64,000 bases of DNA from Arthrobacter citreus (GCF_038405225.1 NZ_CP151657.1:3162001-3226000); one strand, 5' to 3'. Positions 15,853-30,006 are shown, counted from the stretch's first letter. Numbers and translations are program-made. The notes: generated by a model from the letters alone, not told the origin.

Positions 15853-17057
15853 GCCACACCCCGGGTCCGGAGGTCCTCCAGGGAGGCCTGGTCCACCCCG
15901 ACGCCGGCAAGGACCTCCGCGGTGTGGGCACCGAGTTCGGGGCCGGGCCAGCGGATGGTGCCGCGGGTGCGGCTCAGGCGGGGGAAAACGTTCTGCATGG
16001 CCAGGGAGCCAAGCGCCGGGTGCTCCACTTCGGTGATGGACCCGCGTGCCTGGAACTGCGGATCGGTGAACATGTCCACGGGGCGGAAGATCCGGCCGGA
16101 CGGGACCCCGTGCTCTTCCAGCACAGCCTCCAGCGCTTCGGCCTCCAGCGAGGAGGTAAAGGCGGCAATCCGCTCATCAAGTTCCTCCTGGCGTTCACCG
16201 CGCGCGCCGTGCGTGGCATAGCGGCCGTCCTCAGCCAGCTCGGGTTCCTGCATGGCCTTGGCCAGCCGGGCAAAAACGGTGTCCTGGTTCGCCGCAATCA
16301 GCAGCCATTGCCCGTCCTTCGTGGGGTAGACATTGCTGGGGGCAATGTTGGGCAGCACCGCCCCGGTCCGCTCCCGTTGATAACCCGTTATCTGCCACTC
16401 CGGCACCAGCGATTCCATCACCCCGAGCACCGCCTCGTAGATGGCCGAATCCACCATTTGGCCGCGGCCGCTCACCTGCCGCTCCTGCAGCGCGGCCAGG
16501 GCGCCGATGGTGGCGAACATGGCCGCGAGGGTGTCGCCGATGGAGATGCCCACCCGCGACGGCGGCGTGGACGGGTCCCCCACCACGTAGCGCAGTCCGC
16601 CCATGGCTTCACCGATGGCACCGTATCCCGCGCGCTGCGAGTAGGGGCCGTCCTGCCCGAATCCGGAGACGCGGACCATCACCAGGCGCGGGTTGATTTC
16701 CTGCAAATCCTCGAACCCCATCCCCCAGCGCTCCATGGTTCCGGGGCGGAAATTTTCCACCAGGATGTCCGCGTCGGCAATCAGTTTCCGGGCCAGTTCC
16801 TGCCCCTCGGTTTCGCGCAGGTTCAGGGTGACGGAGCGCTTGTTGCGTCCGACGACGGACCACCAGAGCGACTGGCCCTCGGGCAGCTGCCGGCCCCATT
16901 GGCGCAGCGGGTCCCCCTTGGCGGGATCCTCGATTTTTACGACGTCGGCGCCCAGGTCGCCCAGAAGCTGTCCGCAGAACGGGCCGGCCAGCAGCTGTCC
17001 CATTTCCACCACCCGCACTCCGGCCAAGGGGCCCGCAGGCTGTCCGGAACCTGTCAT
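15849..17057 (-). CDS. class III (CaiB/BaiF) CoA-transferase
   Basis: A 402-residue family III CoA-transferase. LAGVRVVEMGQLLAGPFCGQ, LGDLGADVVKIEDPAKGD and LNLRETEGQE form the N-terminal half, and VGISIGDTLAAMF holds the Asp that forms the acyl-CoA anhydride in this family. ATG 17057 is preceded by AGGAGG; the frame runs further upstream without protein-like sequence. It should activate a carboxylic acid, probably a dicarboxylate, with CoA from a donor such as succinyl-CoA and hand it to the lyase downstream. It is transcribed away from the hydantoinase genes across a shared 286-bp control region. Confidence 0.9.
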   Translation of the reverse strand: MTGSGQPAGPLAGVRVVEMGQLLAGPFCGQLLGDLGADVVKIEDPAKGDPLRQWGRQLPEGQSLWWSVVGRNKRSVTLNLRETEGQELARKLIADADILVENFRPGTMERWGMGFEDLQEINPRLVMVRVSGFGQDGPYSQRAGYGAIGEAMGGLRYVVGDPSTPPSRVGISIGDTLAAMFATIGALAALQERQVSGRGQMVDSAIYEAVLGVMESLVPEWQITGYQRERTGAVLPNIAPSNVYPTKDGQWLLIAANQDTVFARLAKAMQEPELAEDGRYATHGARGERQEELDERIAAFTSSLEAEALEAVLEEHGVPSGRIFRPVDMFTDPQFQARGSITEVEHPALGSLAMQNVFPRLSRTRGTIRWPGPELGAHTAEVLAGVGVDQASLEDLRTRGVA

Positions 17058-17125
17058 CCTGATCCTCCTGGGGCTGCCGTGAACACTTCCAAGTGATGGT
17101 GCTGCGCAGCGAAGGCGGCGCGTAG

Positions 17126-17231
17126 TGCATACAACTTTGCAGGTAGTTAGGAGCAATGTCAAGGAACACCGCGGCCGTAAAAGTTGGGTTGTATGCAATC
17201 TCTTGACAGTGGTCAGCAGCCAACCTAGCCT
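17126..17231. promoter_or_regulatory. divergent promoter region with paired GntR operators
   Basis: TGCATACAAC (17126-17135) and its exact inverse GTTGTATGCA (17188-17197) lie 52 bp apart. The rightward promoter is TTGACA (17203-17208), a 17-bp spacer and TAGCCT (17226-17231), directly beside the second box. Leftward, TTGACA (17162-17157) with a 17-bp spacer leads to CAAAGT (17139-17134), overlapping the first box. One regulator, probably the GntR protein at 14187, can thus close both promoters. Confidence 0.6.
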
Positions 17232-17343
17232 GATGCCACCGAATGCGACGCAGGCACCATCCGCGGCATTCCAGCCCGATTCCCACGCTGCACCCACCCG
17301 GCAGGACCCGCGGGTTGGAGCAGCGCCACCCCAAGGAGAAGTG

Positions 17344-19446
17344 ATGGCGTTTCGGTTAGGCGTGGATGTGGGCGGCACATTCACCGACATTTTGCTGGTC
17401 AACGAGGACACCGGGGAAACCCATCGGTACAAGACCTCCTCCACGCCGGAAGACCAGTCCCTGGGCGTGCTGCACGGCATCCGACAGGTGTGCGCGGCAG
17501 CAGGAATTGAACCGTCGGCGGTCCGCGACGTCCTGCACGGCACCACGGTTGCCACCAACGCGATCCTGGAAAAGAAGGGATCGCGGGTGGGTCTGGTGAC
17601 CACGCGCGGATTCCGGCAGGTCCTGCAGATTGCCCGGTCCTTTGTCCCCGGCGGCCTGGCCGGCTGGATCATCTGGCCCAAGCCCGAGCCGCTGGCGGAT
17701 CTGGAAGACACCGTGGAAGTGACCGAACGGGTGACCACCACCGGATCGGTGCTGACACCGCTGGACGAGGACGATGTCAGACGCCAGCTCGGCAAGCTGC
17801 GGAACAACGGCATCGAAGCCCTAAGCATCTGCCTGATCAATGCCTATGCCAACGGTGCCCACGAAACCCGGATCGCGGAAATTGCCGCGGAGGAACTGCC
17901 GGGGATTCCGGTGTCCCGCTCCTCTGTGGTGCTGCCGGAACTGCGCGAATATGAACGGGCCATCACCACCGTGGCCAACGCCTACGTCCAGGGACAGGTC
18001 TCCGGCTACGTCCGGAACCTCGACGCCCAGATGGCCGACGCCGGCATGGACGCCCGGCTGTCCATCCTGCGCAGCGACGGAGGCCTGGTCTCCGGAACGG
18101 TGGCCGCCGAGAACCCGGTGTCACTGCTGCTCTCCGGACCCGCCGGCGGTGTTACCGGAGCGGCCTGGGCGGCAGAGCAGGCCGGATACCGGGACTTTCT
18201 CACCTTCGACATGGGCGGCACCTCCACCGACGTCGCCCTGGTGCAGAACCTCCAGCCCCGGATCGGCCGCGAAACGCGGGTCGGGGACCTGACGGTCCGC
18301 GCAACCTCCGTGGATGTCAGGACCATCGGCGCCGGCGGCGGATCCATTGCGCACGTTCCACCGCTGACCCAGGCGCTGCGCGTCGGCCCGCAGTCCGCCG
18401 GAGCCGCCCCCGGGCCGGCGTCGTACGGCCGCGGCGGAACCGAACCCACAGTGACGGACGCCAATGTGGTCCTGGGCTATCTCCCGTCGCAGCTCGCCGG
18501 CGGCGAAATCGGACTGGACGCCGAAGCCGCCGCCGCGGCGGTGAAAACCATCGCGGACGCCACGGGACTGAACGAGGTGGAACGCGCCGCCGAAGGCATT
18601 GTGCACATCGTCAACGAGAACATGTTCGGTGCGCTGAAGCTCGTCTCCACCCAGCAGGGTTTTGATCCGCGGGATTTCGCTCTGGTGGCCTTTGGCGGCG
18701 CCGGGCCCCTGCACGCCAACGCACTGGGAAAACTGACCGGTGCCTGGCCCGTCATCATCCCGCCGTCGCCCGGGGTGCTCTCCGCCTACGGCGATGCCAC
18801 CACGAGCCTGCGCGATGAAGCCGGCCGCACCCTCGTACGCCCGTTCAGCGACTTCGCCGATGCCGATCTGGTGGTCCTGCTGGAAGAACTCGCGGCCACG
18901 GCGCGGGAAACACTGCTGGCTGCCGGGCTTGCGGAGGATGAGCTGACCGTCAGCTACTCCGCTGACGTGCGCTACCACGGGCAGGGTTTCGAGATTCCCG
19001 TGCCCATAGATTTCTCAGCGTTCGCAGCCGACGACGGCGGCGACGGCGGCGGTTTTGCCGGCCTCCGTTCGGCCTTTGACGCCGAGCACGAGAGGCTGTT
19101 CTCCTTCCTGCTCAATAACGAACATGAACTGGTCACCGTCCGGGCCACCGTCAACGGGCCCCACCCGGAGGTCGCGTCGATCACGCTGGAAACCGGCGGC
19201 CCGGACCCGTCCGCCGCCGAACGCACCGTGACCAGCATTTACGTGGACGGAACCACGGTTGACGCCATGGTTTATGACCGGGACCGGCTCCTGGCCGGAA
19301 ACGTGGTGCCCGGTCCGGCGGTCATCGCCGAGATGGATTCCACCACCCTGGTTTTGCCGGGTCACACCGCCACGGTGCATGAGCACGGCAGCCTGCTGAT
19401 CCGCCCCGCCGAAGGTGCCCGCCCCGCCGAAGATTCGAAGGAGTAG
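17344..19446 (+). CDS. hyuA: hydantoinase/oxoprolinase family protein, subunit A
   Basis: A 700-residue ATP-dependent ring-opening enzyme subunit. The actin-like ATPase signature is complete: FRLGVDVGGTFTDI at the start, HGTTVATNAILEKKG, GPAGGVTGAAW, FDMGGTSTDVAL and IGAGGGSIA. This family includes N-methylhydantoinase, 5-oxoprolinase, caprolactamase and acetone carboxylase subunits, all coupling ATP hydrolysis to activation of a carbonyl group. ATG 17344 follows AAGGAGAAG; an upstream in-frame start at 17125 would lie in the operator region. It pairs with the subunit B gene 4 bp downstream. Confidence 0.9.
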   Translation: MAFRLGVDVGGTFTDILLVNEDTGETHRYKTSSTPEDQSLGVLHGIRQVCAAAGIEPSAVRDVLHGTTVATNAILEKKGSRVGLVTTRGFRQVLQIARSFVPGGLAGWIIWPKPEPLADLEDTVEVTERVTTTGSVLTPLDEDDVRRQLGKLRNNGIEALSICLINAYANGAHETRIAEIAAEELPGIPVSRSSVVLPELREYERAITTVANAYVQGQVSGYVRNLDAQMADAGMDARLSILRSDGGLVSGTVAAENPVSLLLSGPAGGVTGAAWAAEQAGYRDFLTFDMGGTSTDVALVQNLQPRIGRETRVGDLTVRATSVDVRTIGAGGGSIAHVPPLTQALRVGPQSAGAAPGPASYGRGGTEPTVTDANVVLGYLPSQLAGGEIGLDAEAAAAAVKTIADATGLNEVERAAEGIVHIVNENMFGALKLVSTQQGFDPRDFALVAFGGAGPLHANALGKLTGAWPVIIPPSPGVLSAYGDATTSLRDEAGRTLVRPFSDFADADLVVLLEELAATARETLLAAGLAEDELTVSYSADVRYHGQGFEIPVPIDFSAFAADDGGDGGGFAGLRSAFDAEHERLFSFLLNNEHELVTVRATVNGPHPEVASITLETGGPDPSAAERTVTSIYVDGTTVDAMVYDRDRLLAGNVVPGPAVIAEMDSTTLVLPGHTATVHEHGSLLIRPAEGARPAEDSKE

Positions 19447-19450
19447 CCCC

Positions 19451-21325
19451 ATGGCACAGCTTGTGGAGACCGCCACCGAGGCGCTGCGCCCGGTGGACGT
19501 GGACGTTGTCACGCTCGACCTGATTGAAAACGCCCTGCGCAGCGCCCGCTACGAAATGGACGAAACCCTGTTTCGGACAGCGCTGAGTCCCGGCATCCGC
19601 GAACAGCACGACGAGTTCCCGCTCATTGCCGACCCGTCCGGGAAGATGATCGTGGGCCAGTTTGGCCTGTCCATCCCGGATTTCCTGGAGAACTTCCACG
19701 GGACCATTGAGGAGGGCGATGTCCTCTTGACCTCGGACCCCTACTCCTGCGGTGCGGCCATCAGCCATGCCAATGACTGGCTGGTGGTGATGCCCATCTT
19801 CTACGAGGGCAGGATTGTGGGCTGGTCCTCCCAGTTTGGCCACATGACCGACGTCGGCGGTAAAACTCCGGCGTCCATGCCCACCGATGCGCGCACTATC
19901 TTCGAAGAAGGCGTGGTGATTCCGCCGTTCAAGCTGTACCGGCGGGGCGAACGCGATGAAACGTCGCTGGGCATCATCCTGAACCAGGTCCGCAAGCCGG
20001 ACTGGAACCGGGCGGACCTCAACGGGCTCGTTGCCGCCTGCAGCACCGCGGCCCGGCGGGTGCAGGAAATGTGCGCCCGTTTCGGCGTCGACACCTACAC
20101 CTCGGCGCTGAACGCCCTGCTGGACCGCAATTACCGGGCCATGAAAACGCTCCTCGCCGTGGTCTTCGAGGAAGGCAAGCCGCTGTCCTTCACCGATTTT
20201 ATCGACGACGACGGCCGGGGCTTCGGACCCTACGAACTGAAGATGACCATCACCCGGACCGGCGACAAGGTGCTGATCGACCTGACCGGCAGCAGTCCGC
20301 AGGCGCAGGGGCCAATCAACTACTACATCAACGAAAACCTCATCCGGATGTTCTTCGGCATCTACATGATCACCGTTGCGGACCCGCAGATCCTGTGGAA
20401 TGACGGCTTCTACCCGCTGGTGGACGTGGAAATCCCCGAAGACACCTTCTGGAAACCGCGGTACCCGGCGGCGTTGAACGGCCGGAACCACGGAATCGGC
20501 CGGCTGTTCGATCTCTTTGGCGGACTCCTGGGCCAGGCCAACCCGGACCTGCTCAACGGCGCCGGTTTCTCCTCCTCGCCCCACTTCATGTACTCCGGAA
20601 ACTACAGCTCCGGCGACCACAAGGGTGAGTGGTTCCAGCTGTATTCCATTGGTTTCGGCGGGATTCCCGGCCGCCCGGTGGGTGACGGACCGGACGGCCA
20701 CTCGCTGTGGCCGTCGTTCACGAACATCCCGTGCGAGTACCTGGAGTCTTACTACCCGCTGATCATCGAACGCTGGGAGACCATCGCGGACACCGGCGGA
20801 GCGGGACTGCACCGCGGCGGCAACGGCGTCGACGTCGCCTACCGGTTCCTGGAGCCGGGAACCATAGCCATCCACGACGACCGCTGGCTGACCTACCCCT
20901 GGGGTGTCCGCGGCGGCGATCCGGGTGCGCGCGGCCGCAAATGGCTCGACAAGGCCGACGGCACCACCACCGTCCTGCCGTCGAAGGTCCACGACGTTTC
21001 AGTGGCACCCGGTGACGTGCTGCATTTTGTCACCTGGGGCGGCGGCGGATGGGGGGATCCGCTGGAACGGGACCCGGAGCTCGTGGCCAAGGAGGTGCGG
21101 CGAGGACTGGTCACCGGCGACGGCGCCCGGCGCTACGGCGTGGTGTGCACCGCGGACGGAGTGCTCGACGCCGGGGCCACCGAGGATCTGCGCGCCCGGC
21201 TGCGCGGGGACCGGAAGGAACCGCTGCCGCTGTTCAACCGGGGCGGTGAGCTGGCGGATCTGCTGGCCAACAGCCTCGCGGAAACGGGGCTGGAGGCACC
21301 AACTCCCCCGGTGGCCATGCTGTGA
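19451..21325 (+). CDS. hyuB: hydantoinase/oxoprolinase family protein, subunit B
   Basis: A 624-residue HyuB-type subunit. Family hallmarks are LDLIENALRSARYEMDETLFRTALSP, EGDVLLTSDPY, FGHMTDVGGKTPASMPTDA and, late, GGAGLHRGGNGVDVAYRFLEPG with VTWGGGGWGDPLERDPE. It forms the catalytic complex with HyuA and probably opens a cyclic amide or imide ring at the cost of ATP. The gene ends overlapping the start of the isochorismatase-like gene by 4 bp, so the products should act in sequence. Confidence 0.9.
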   Translation: MAQLVETATEALRPVDVDVVTLDLIENALRSARYEMDETLFRTALSPGIREQHDEFPLIADPSGKMIVGQFGLSIPDFLENFHGTIEEGDVLLTSDPYSCGAAISHANDWLVVMPIFYEGRIVGWSSQFGHMTDVGGKTPASMPTDARTIFEEGVVIPPFKLYRRGERDETSLGIILNQVRKPDWNRADLNGLVAACSTAARRVQEMCARFGVDTYTSALNALLDRNYRAMKTLLAVVFEEGKPLSFTDFIDDDGRGFGPYELKMTITRTGDKVLIDLTGSSPQAQGPINYYINENLIRMFFGIYMITVADPQILWNDGFYPLVDVEIPEDTFWKPRYPAALNGRNHGIGRLFDLFGGLLGQANPDLLNGAGFSSSPHFMYSGNYSSGDHKGEWFQLYSIGFGGIPGRPVGDGPDGHSLWPSFTNIPCEYLESYYPLIIERWETIADTGGAGLHRGGNGVDVAYRFLEPGTIAIHDDRWLTYPWGVRGGDPGARGRKWLDKADGTTTVLPSKVHDVSVAPGDVLHFVTWGGGGWGDPLERDPELVAKEVRRGLVTGDGARRYGVVCTADGVLDAGATEDLRARLRGDRKEPLPLFNRGGELADLLANSLAETGLEAPTPPVAML

Positions 21326-21930
21326 CCGGTTTCGCCGACGGGTTTGACGGAAGCCTGACCCCGGGCCACTCGCCGGCCGTGGTGTCCGTTGACCTCATGC
21401 GGGCTTACTTTGAGCCGGAAAGTCCGCTGTGCCTGCCGGAGACCAAGTTCCTGGCCACGGCGGCGGCGGTTATTGGTGCGGCACGGGCCAGTGGGATTCC
21501 GGTGCTGCATACCCGGGTCAGCTACGGCCCCGACGGCGCCGACGGCGGGATGTTCATCCTGAAGGTCCCTGCGCTGCGGCTGCTGATCGGCGACTCGGAG
21601 CTGGGCTCGATCATGCCCGAGGTGGCCCCCGAGGAAGGCGAGACCGTGCTGGTGAAACAGTATGCCAGCGCCTTCTTCGGCACCAACCTCGCCCGGGACC
21701 TGCAGGCCCAGGGGGTGGACACCCTGGTGATCGTGGGCACCAGCACCAGCGGCTGCATCCGTGCGACCGCCGTTGATGCGGTGCAGCACGGGTTCATCCC
21801 CATTGTGGTGAGCGACGCCGTCGGGGACCGGGATGAAACCGTGCACAATGCCTCGCTCTATGATCTGCAGGCTAAATACGCCGAGATCTGGGACAGTGCA
21901 AATGTGCTGGAGTACTTCCGCCCCCTGTAG
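21322..21930 (+). CDS. isochorismatase-family amidohydrolase (carbamoylsarcosine amidase-like)
   Basis: A 202-residue cysteine hydrolase starting at GTG 21322. The triad is visible: Asp in VVSVDLMRAYF, Lys in VLVKQYASAFFGT and Cys in GTSTSGCIRATAVDA. The last motif matches N-carbamoylsarcosine amidase and maleamate or nicotinamidase-type enzymes. Following HyuAB, the obvious reading is hydantoin-type ring opening to an N-carbamoyl acid followed by removal of the carbamoyl group as CO2 and ammonia. The exact substrate is not determined by sequence. A strong terminator follows. Confidence 0.85.
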   Translation: MTGFADGFDGSLTPGHSPAVVSVDLMRAYFEPESPLCLPETKFLATAAAVIGAARASGIPVLHTRVSYGPDGADGGMFILKVPALRLLIGDSELGSIMPEVAPEEGETVLVKQYASAFFGTNLARDLQAQGVDTLVIVGTSTSGCIRATAVDAVQHGFIPIVVSDAVGDRDETVHNASLYDLQAKYAEIWDSANVLEYFRPL

Positions 21931-21957
21931 TGCTTCTGTGCGGCAGGCGCCCCAGAC

Positions 21958-21999
21958 AAAGAGAAACACCCCGGTCCGAAGACCGGGGTGTTTCTCTTT
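21958..21999. terminator. bidirectional intrinsic terminator
   Basis: A perfect 19-bp stem, 21958-21976 against 21981-21999, with a CGAA loop and A/T-rich outer ends (AAAGAGAAA / TTTCTCTTT). It terminates the hydantoinase operon rightward and the tRNA-Ser gene leftward. Confidence 0.9.
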
Positions 22000-22001
22000 T
22001 G

Positions 22002-22086
22002 CGGAGGATGGGGGATTTGAACCCCCGAGGGCGTTAACCCAACACGCGTTCCAGGCGTGCGCCATAGGCCGCTAGGCGAATCCTCC
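22002..22086 (-). tRNA. tRNA-Ser (anticodon GGA)
   Basis: Read on the minus strand the gene begins GGAGGATTCGCCTAG. The acceptor stem is GGAGGAT/ATCCTCC, the anticodon arm CACGCCTGGAACGCGTG has GGA at the centre, there is a long variable arm as expected for serine, and the T-arm contains GGTTCAAATCC. The CCA end is not encoded. Confidence 0.9.
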
Positions 22087-22132
22087 AGGCATTGCTCCGT
22101 AAGAAGCAGATATAAGACTACCCGATACAGGG

Positions 22133-22846
22133 CTAATCCAACGAATCGTCAGGCGGGGCACCTATTTCGGCCGGTGCGGGGGCCCTGCTTCCGAGCACCC
22201 GGAACAGCAGGTTTACGACGACGATGGCAGTCCACGAATAGGTTGCGGCTGCAGGATTCAGAAGGGCAATCGGGATGGACAGCAGGAACACCGCAGGCGT
22301 TACCGCCACCCGGGTCCGGGCATAGGCCAGGAGCCGGGGATGAACATCATCCTGGAACAGCCCGCGATGGCCGGCGTAGAGCCACATCGCCGTGTTGACC
22401 ACTCCAATGAGCCCCAGTATCGCCGCATAAACCACAACCCCCAGCACCTGGTCACCATGAAAGGCAATCATGTCCGCGGCGTAGCCGATGAGCGCGACCA
22501 ACAGCAGCAGGGCCAGGTTCAGGCGCTGCAGCACCACGGTGAATCCGGAGAGCAGGCGGAAGAGGCGGTGGTGGCTGAGCCAATAGGCAGCGGTCACCAC
22601 AAAGGACAGCAGGTAGGCTCCGAATTCGGGAGACTGCTCAACGACTGCACGGCCCAGCTCATCGCCGGGCACCTGGGGAACCTTGATGTCCACGGCGAGC
22701 AGGGTCATGGCAATGGCAAATACGGCATCACTGAAGAAAGCGGTGCGCTCAACGTCCGGGCCGGAATTGAACCGCCGGGCGAAGGCCTGGTTCATGCTCA
22801 TGCGGGACACACAGTCCAGTGTGGCCGGGCGTGCCTTCCGCGTCAT
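22133..22846 (-). CDS. TMEM175-family potassium channel-like membrane protein
   Basis: About 237 residues. TAFFSDAVFAIAMTLLAVDI is the first-helix signature (FSDAVFAI) of bacterial TMEM175 channels, followed by four or five further hydrophobic segments (for example YLLSFVVTAAYWLSHHRLF and LALLLLVALIGYAADMIAF), giving the usual six-helix repeat. These proteins form K+-selective channels as tetramers. The start is uncertain: ATG 22846 is used, with in-frame ATGs at 22801 and 22795 possible. It lies after the rRNA operon terminator on the same strand and so needs its own promoter. Confidence 0.8.
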   Translation of the reverse strand: MTRKARPATLDCVSRMSMNQAFARRFNSGPDVERTAFFSDAVFAIAMTLLAVDIKVPQVPGDELGRAVVEQSPEFGAYLLSFVVTAAYWLSHHRLFRLLSGFTVVLQRLNLALLLLVALIGYAADMIAFHGDQVLGVVVYAAILGLIGVVNTAMWLYAGHRGLFQDDVHPRLLAYARTRVAVTPAVFLLSIPIALLNPAAATYSWTAIVVVNLLFRVLGSRAPAPAEIGAPPDDSLD

Positions 22847-22876
22847 CAGCTCCGGCCCAAACCCGGTGGTTAAACA

Positions 22877-22912
22877 GTTGAGGTCCGCACCATAAATGGT
22901 GCGGACCTCAAC
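22877..22912 (-). terminator. rRNA operon terminator
   Basis: A long GC-rich hairpin (arm GAGGTCCGCACCAT and its inverse, about 15 bp) immediately after the 5S gene in transcription direction. It is followed on the minus strand by only a short A/T-rich stretch (AACTGTTTAA). Confidence 0.8.
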
Positions 22913-22928
22913 CTCTCTGCCAGAATTT

Positions 22929-23046
22929 GTCCGGCGGTGACCTACTCTCCCACATCCTCCCGGATGCAGTACCATCGGCGCTGTGGGTCTTAGCTTCCGG
23001 GTTCGGAATGGGACCGGGCGTTTCCCCCACGCTATGACCGCCGTAA
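22929..23046 (-). rRNA. rrf: 5S ribosomal RNA
   Basis: The minus strand reads CGGCGGTCATAGCGTGGGGG at the 5' side and closes with GGTCACCGCCGG, the complementary terminal helix. Internal CCCATTCCGAACCCGGAAG is the universal 5S core. The ends are approximate to a few bases. Confidence 0.93.
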
Positions 23047-23340
23047 CCCTTCCACCCACACCACCCCAACAAACAAACCTCGGGGTGAGGGGAAAACAAT
23101 GGTCACAACAAAACACACAAAACCAATAACGACATTGAGTGTTTCAAAGCGAAGTTATAACTGTAATTATACGGCACACCAGAACCCGCAAGGGTGTGGT
23201 GGTGCCGGTTCCAGGAGTGACAAACCACACGGGTTTGTTATCCGGGAACCACATAGTGGACGCAAGCAGCACATGATCTAGCACAACCCTTATTTGGCGG
23301 GAACGTTTGAAGTCGTTTCCTGCCCAGATTGTGGTGTGGT

Positions 23341-28567
<5,227 letters not shown>

Positions 28568-28710
28568 TGTGTTACAGACACAGGACCGGAGCCAAGGAAA
28601 ATTGGCTGCACGGTCCTGCACTAAATTCGAAACCAGCTAAAAAAGCCGTCCCATACCCACGGGGTGGGCGGTAACAGCCAGTTCAACCAATTAAAATAAT
28701 TGGTATCAAT

Positions 28711-28743
28711 AAACTTGGCACACTATTGAGTTCTCAAACAACA
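28711..28743 (-). promoter_or_regulatory. rRNA leader antitermination (boxA-like) element
   Basis: The minus strand reads TGTTGTTTGAGAACTCAATA then GTGTGCC, the nut-like leader element repeated in actinobacterial rRNA operons. A near copy precedes 23S at 26631-26653. It presumably loads Nus factors to prevent premature termination. Confidence 0.65.
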
Positions 28744-28810
28744 GATGCATCCGAAATACTCGGAAAAACAATGTAATGTTTTTCTTTTCTCTTCGCTGCA
28801 GTGTTTCTTT

Positions 28811-28839
28811 ATTCTATTTCATCCGGCCGGTTTTAGCAA
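28811..28839 (-). promoter_or_regulatory. rRNA operon promoter
   Basis: On the minus strand TTGCTA (28839-28834), a 17-bp spacer, then TAGAAT (28816-28811). It lies about 245 bp before 16S. The spacer and both hexamers fit a sigma-70-type rrn promoter. No other candidate as good was seen in the 28568-29378 gap. Confidence 0.6.
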
Positions 28840-29105
28840 TTCGGGATAATTCCCGGTTAGTGCTGCATTCGGCTGGATGCACCCGCGCAAAAGCCCCGGT
28901 TTTCCGTGTCCCGGGCGGTAAGGCGCAGGATGGATCACCAGGATGTTTTTGGTGGGGTTTGGCCGCCCTGCCGGGGATGTTTTTCAACTCCCTGCCGCGG
29001 CGACTTAGAAGACTTTACACAGGTTTGCACCCCGCCGCAAATCGGCCGTTCCCGCCCCGGAAACCACCGCCAACACTGCCCACCGCGGGCGCGCTCTCCC
29101 CAGAA

Positions 29106-29142
29106 GAGGGGCACTTCTTATAGAGAGGGGCACTCCTTATAG
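29106..29142. repeat. tandem 19-bp-spaced repeat with TATAG motifs
   Basis: GAGGGGCACTTCTTATAG (29106-29123) and GAGGGGCACTCCTTATAG (29125-29142) are identical at 17 of 18 positions. Further CTATAG-type words follow at about 29163, 29197 and 29240. The 811-bp gap 28568-29378 holds this repeat field, the rrn promoter and the leader, but no gene. Confidence 0.55.
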
Positions 29143-29378
29143 GCCAGCCCGCCAGTACCCATATAGGAAGCCGGCTCCTCACCCCTCCGGCCGCTCCTAT
29201 AGATAGGGGGCCGGTTCTTCGTACTCCGTCACTCCTTCTCTATAGGTGTGTCTGAGGACAACCTCGGTTGCGTGCCACAACAGCGCAGGACGGGCAGGAT
29301 GGAGACAGGTCCTGCACCGACTAGCCTTCTGCCCTTCGCCTTCTACCCGGTTCCGTCTAATCCCTGAAAGGAGACTCC

Positions 29379-29996
29379 ATGCCCGCGGCATCACCGGCTC
29401 CCCGGGGAACGCCCCTCGTGCTCCCTGATCTCCGCACCTCCAGGGTGACGCTCCGCGCCTTCACGTCCGCCGACGTCGTCCTTATACAGTCGGCATCGCA
29501 GGATCCGCTGATTCCGCTGATCACCTCAGTGCCCTCCACCTCCGGAGAGAGTGAGGCGCTTGCCTTCATCGAGCGGCAGCACCACCGGCTGACCAGTGGC
29601 GCGGGCTGGTCCTTCGCCGTTGCGGATGCTGGCACCGGCGTCGCCGTCGGGCAGATTGGGCTGTGGCCGGGGCAGTCGTCGCGCCGCACAGGAAATCCGG
29701 ACACCATCGGCTACTGGATCGGTCCCGGGCACCGAAAGCAGGGGTATGCCGGCGAGGCCCTGAAACTGCTCACGGAGTGGGGCATGACGGTCCGGCAGAT
29801 GAAGCGGATTGAACTGTATATAGAGCCGTGGAACGAAGGTTCCTGGCGCACTGCCGAAAGAGCCGGCTACCGAAGGGACAGGCTGCTGCCCTCCTGGCAG
29901 AAAATAGGGACGCAGTGGCGGGACATGTACCGCTATCTCAGGACGGCGGAACCGCCCGGAATCGACCCCCGCAAACCCGGCCCAAAAATCGGGTAG
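29379..29996 (+). CDS. GNAT acetyltransferase (RimJ/RimL-like)
   Basis: A 205-residue protein; ATG 29379 is preceded by AAAGGAGA. Residues 15-190 form the RimJ/RimL-type GNAT fold: LRTSRVTLRAFTSADV at the start, IGYWIGPGHRKQGYAGEALK carrying the acetyl-CoA loop (R-K-Q-G-Y-A), and EPWNEGSWRTAERAGYRRDR, matching the conserved N-x-x-S-x-x-x-x-E-x-x-G-F-x-x-E motif. The likely substrate is a protein N-terminus or a small amine, not defined here. Its stop codon coincides with the -10 box of the SRP RNA gene. Confidence 0.85.
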   Translation: MPAASPAPRGTPLVLPDLRTSRVTLRAFTSADVVLIQSASQDPLIPLITSVPSTSGESEALAFIERQHHRLTSGAGWSFAVADAGTGVAVGQIGLWPGQSSRRTGNPDTIGYWIGPGHRKQGYAGEALKLLTEWGMTVRQMKRIELYIEPWNEGSWRTAERAGYRRDRLLPSWQKIGTQWRDMYRYLRTAEPPGIDPRKPGPKIG

Positions 29997-30006
29997 ACTG
30001 TTTCCC

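Noticed and set aside
28776-29123. 115-codon plus-strand frame upstream of the acetyltransferase gene
   Set aside because: Overlaps the rRNA promoter and repeat field; Pro/Arg-rich, no domain, no ribosome-binding site.
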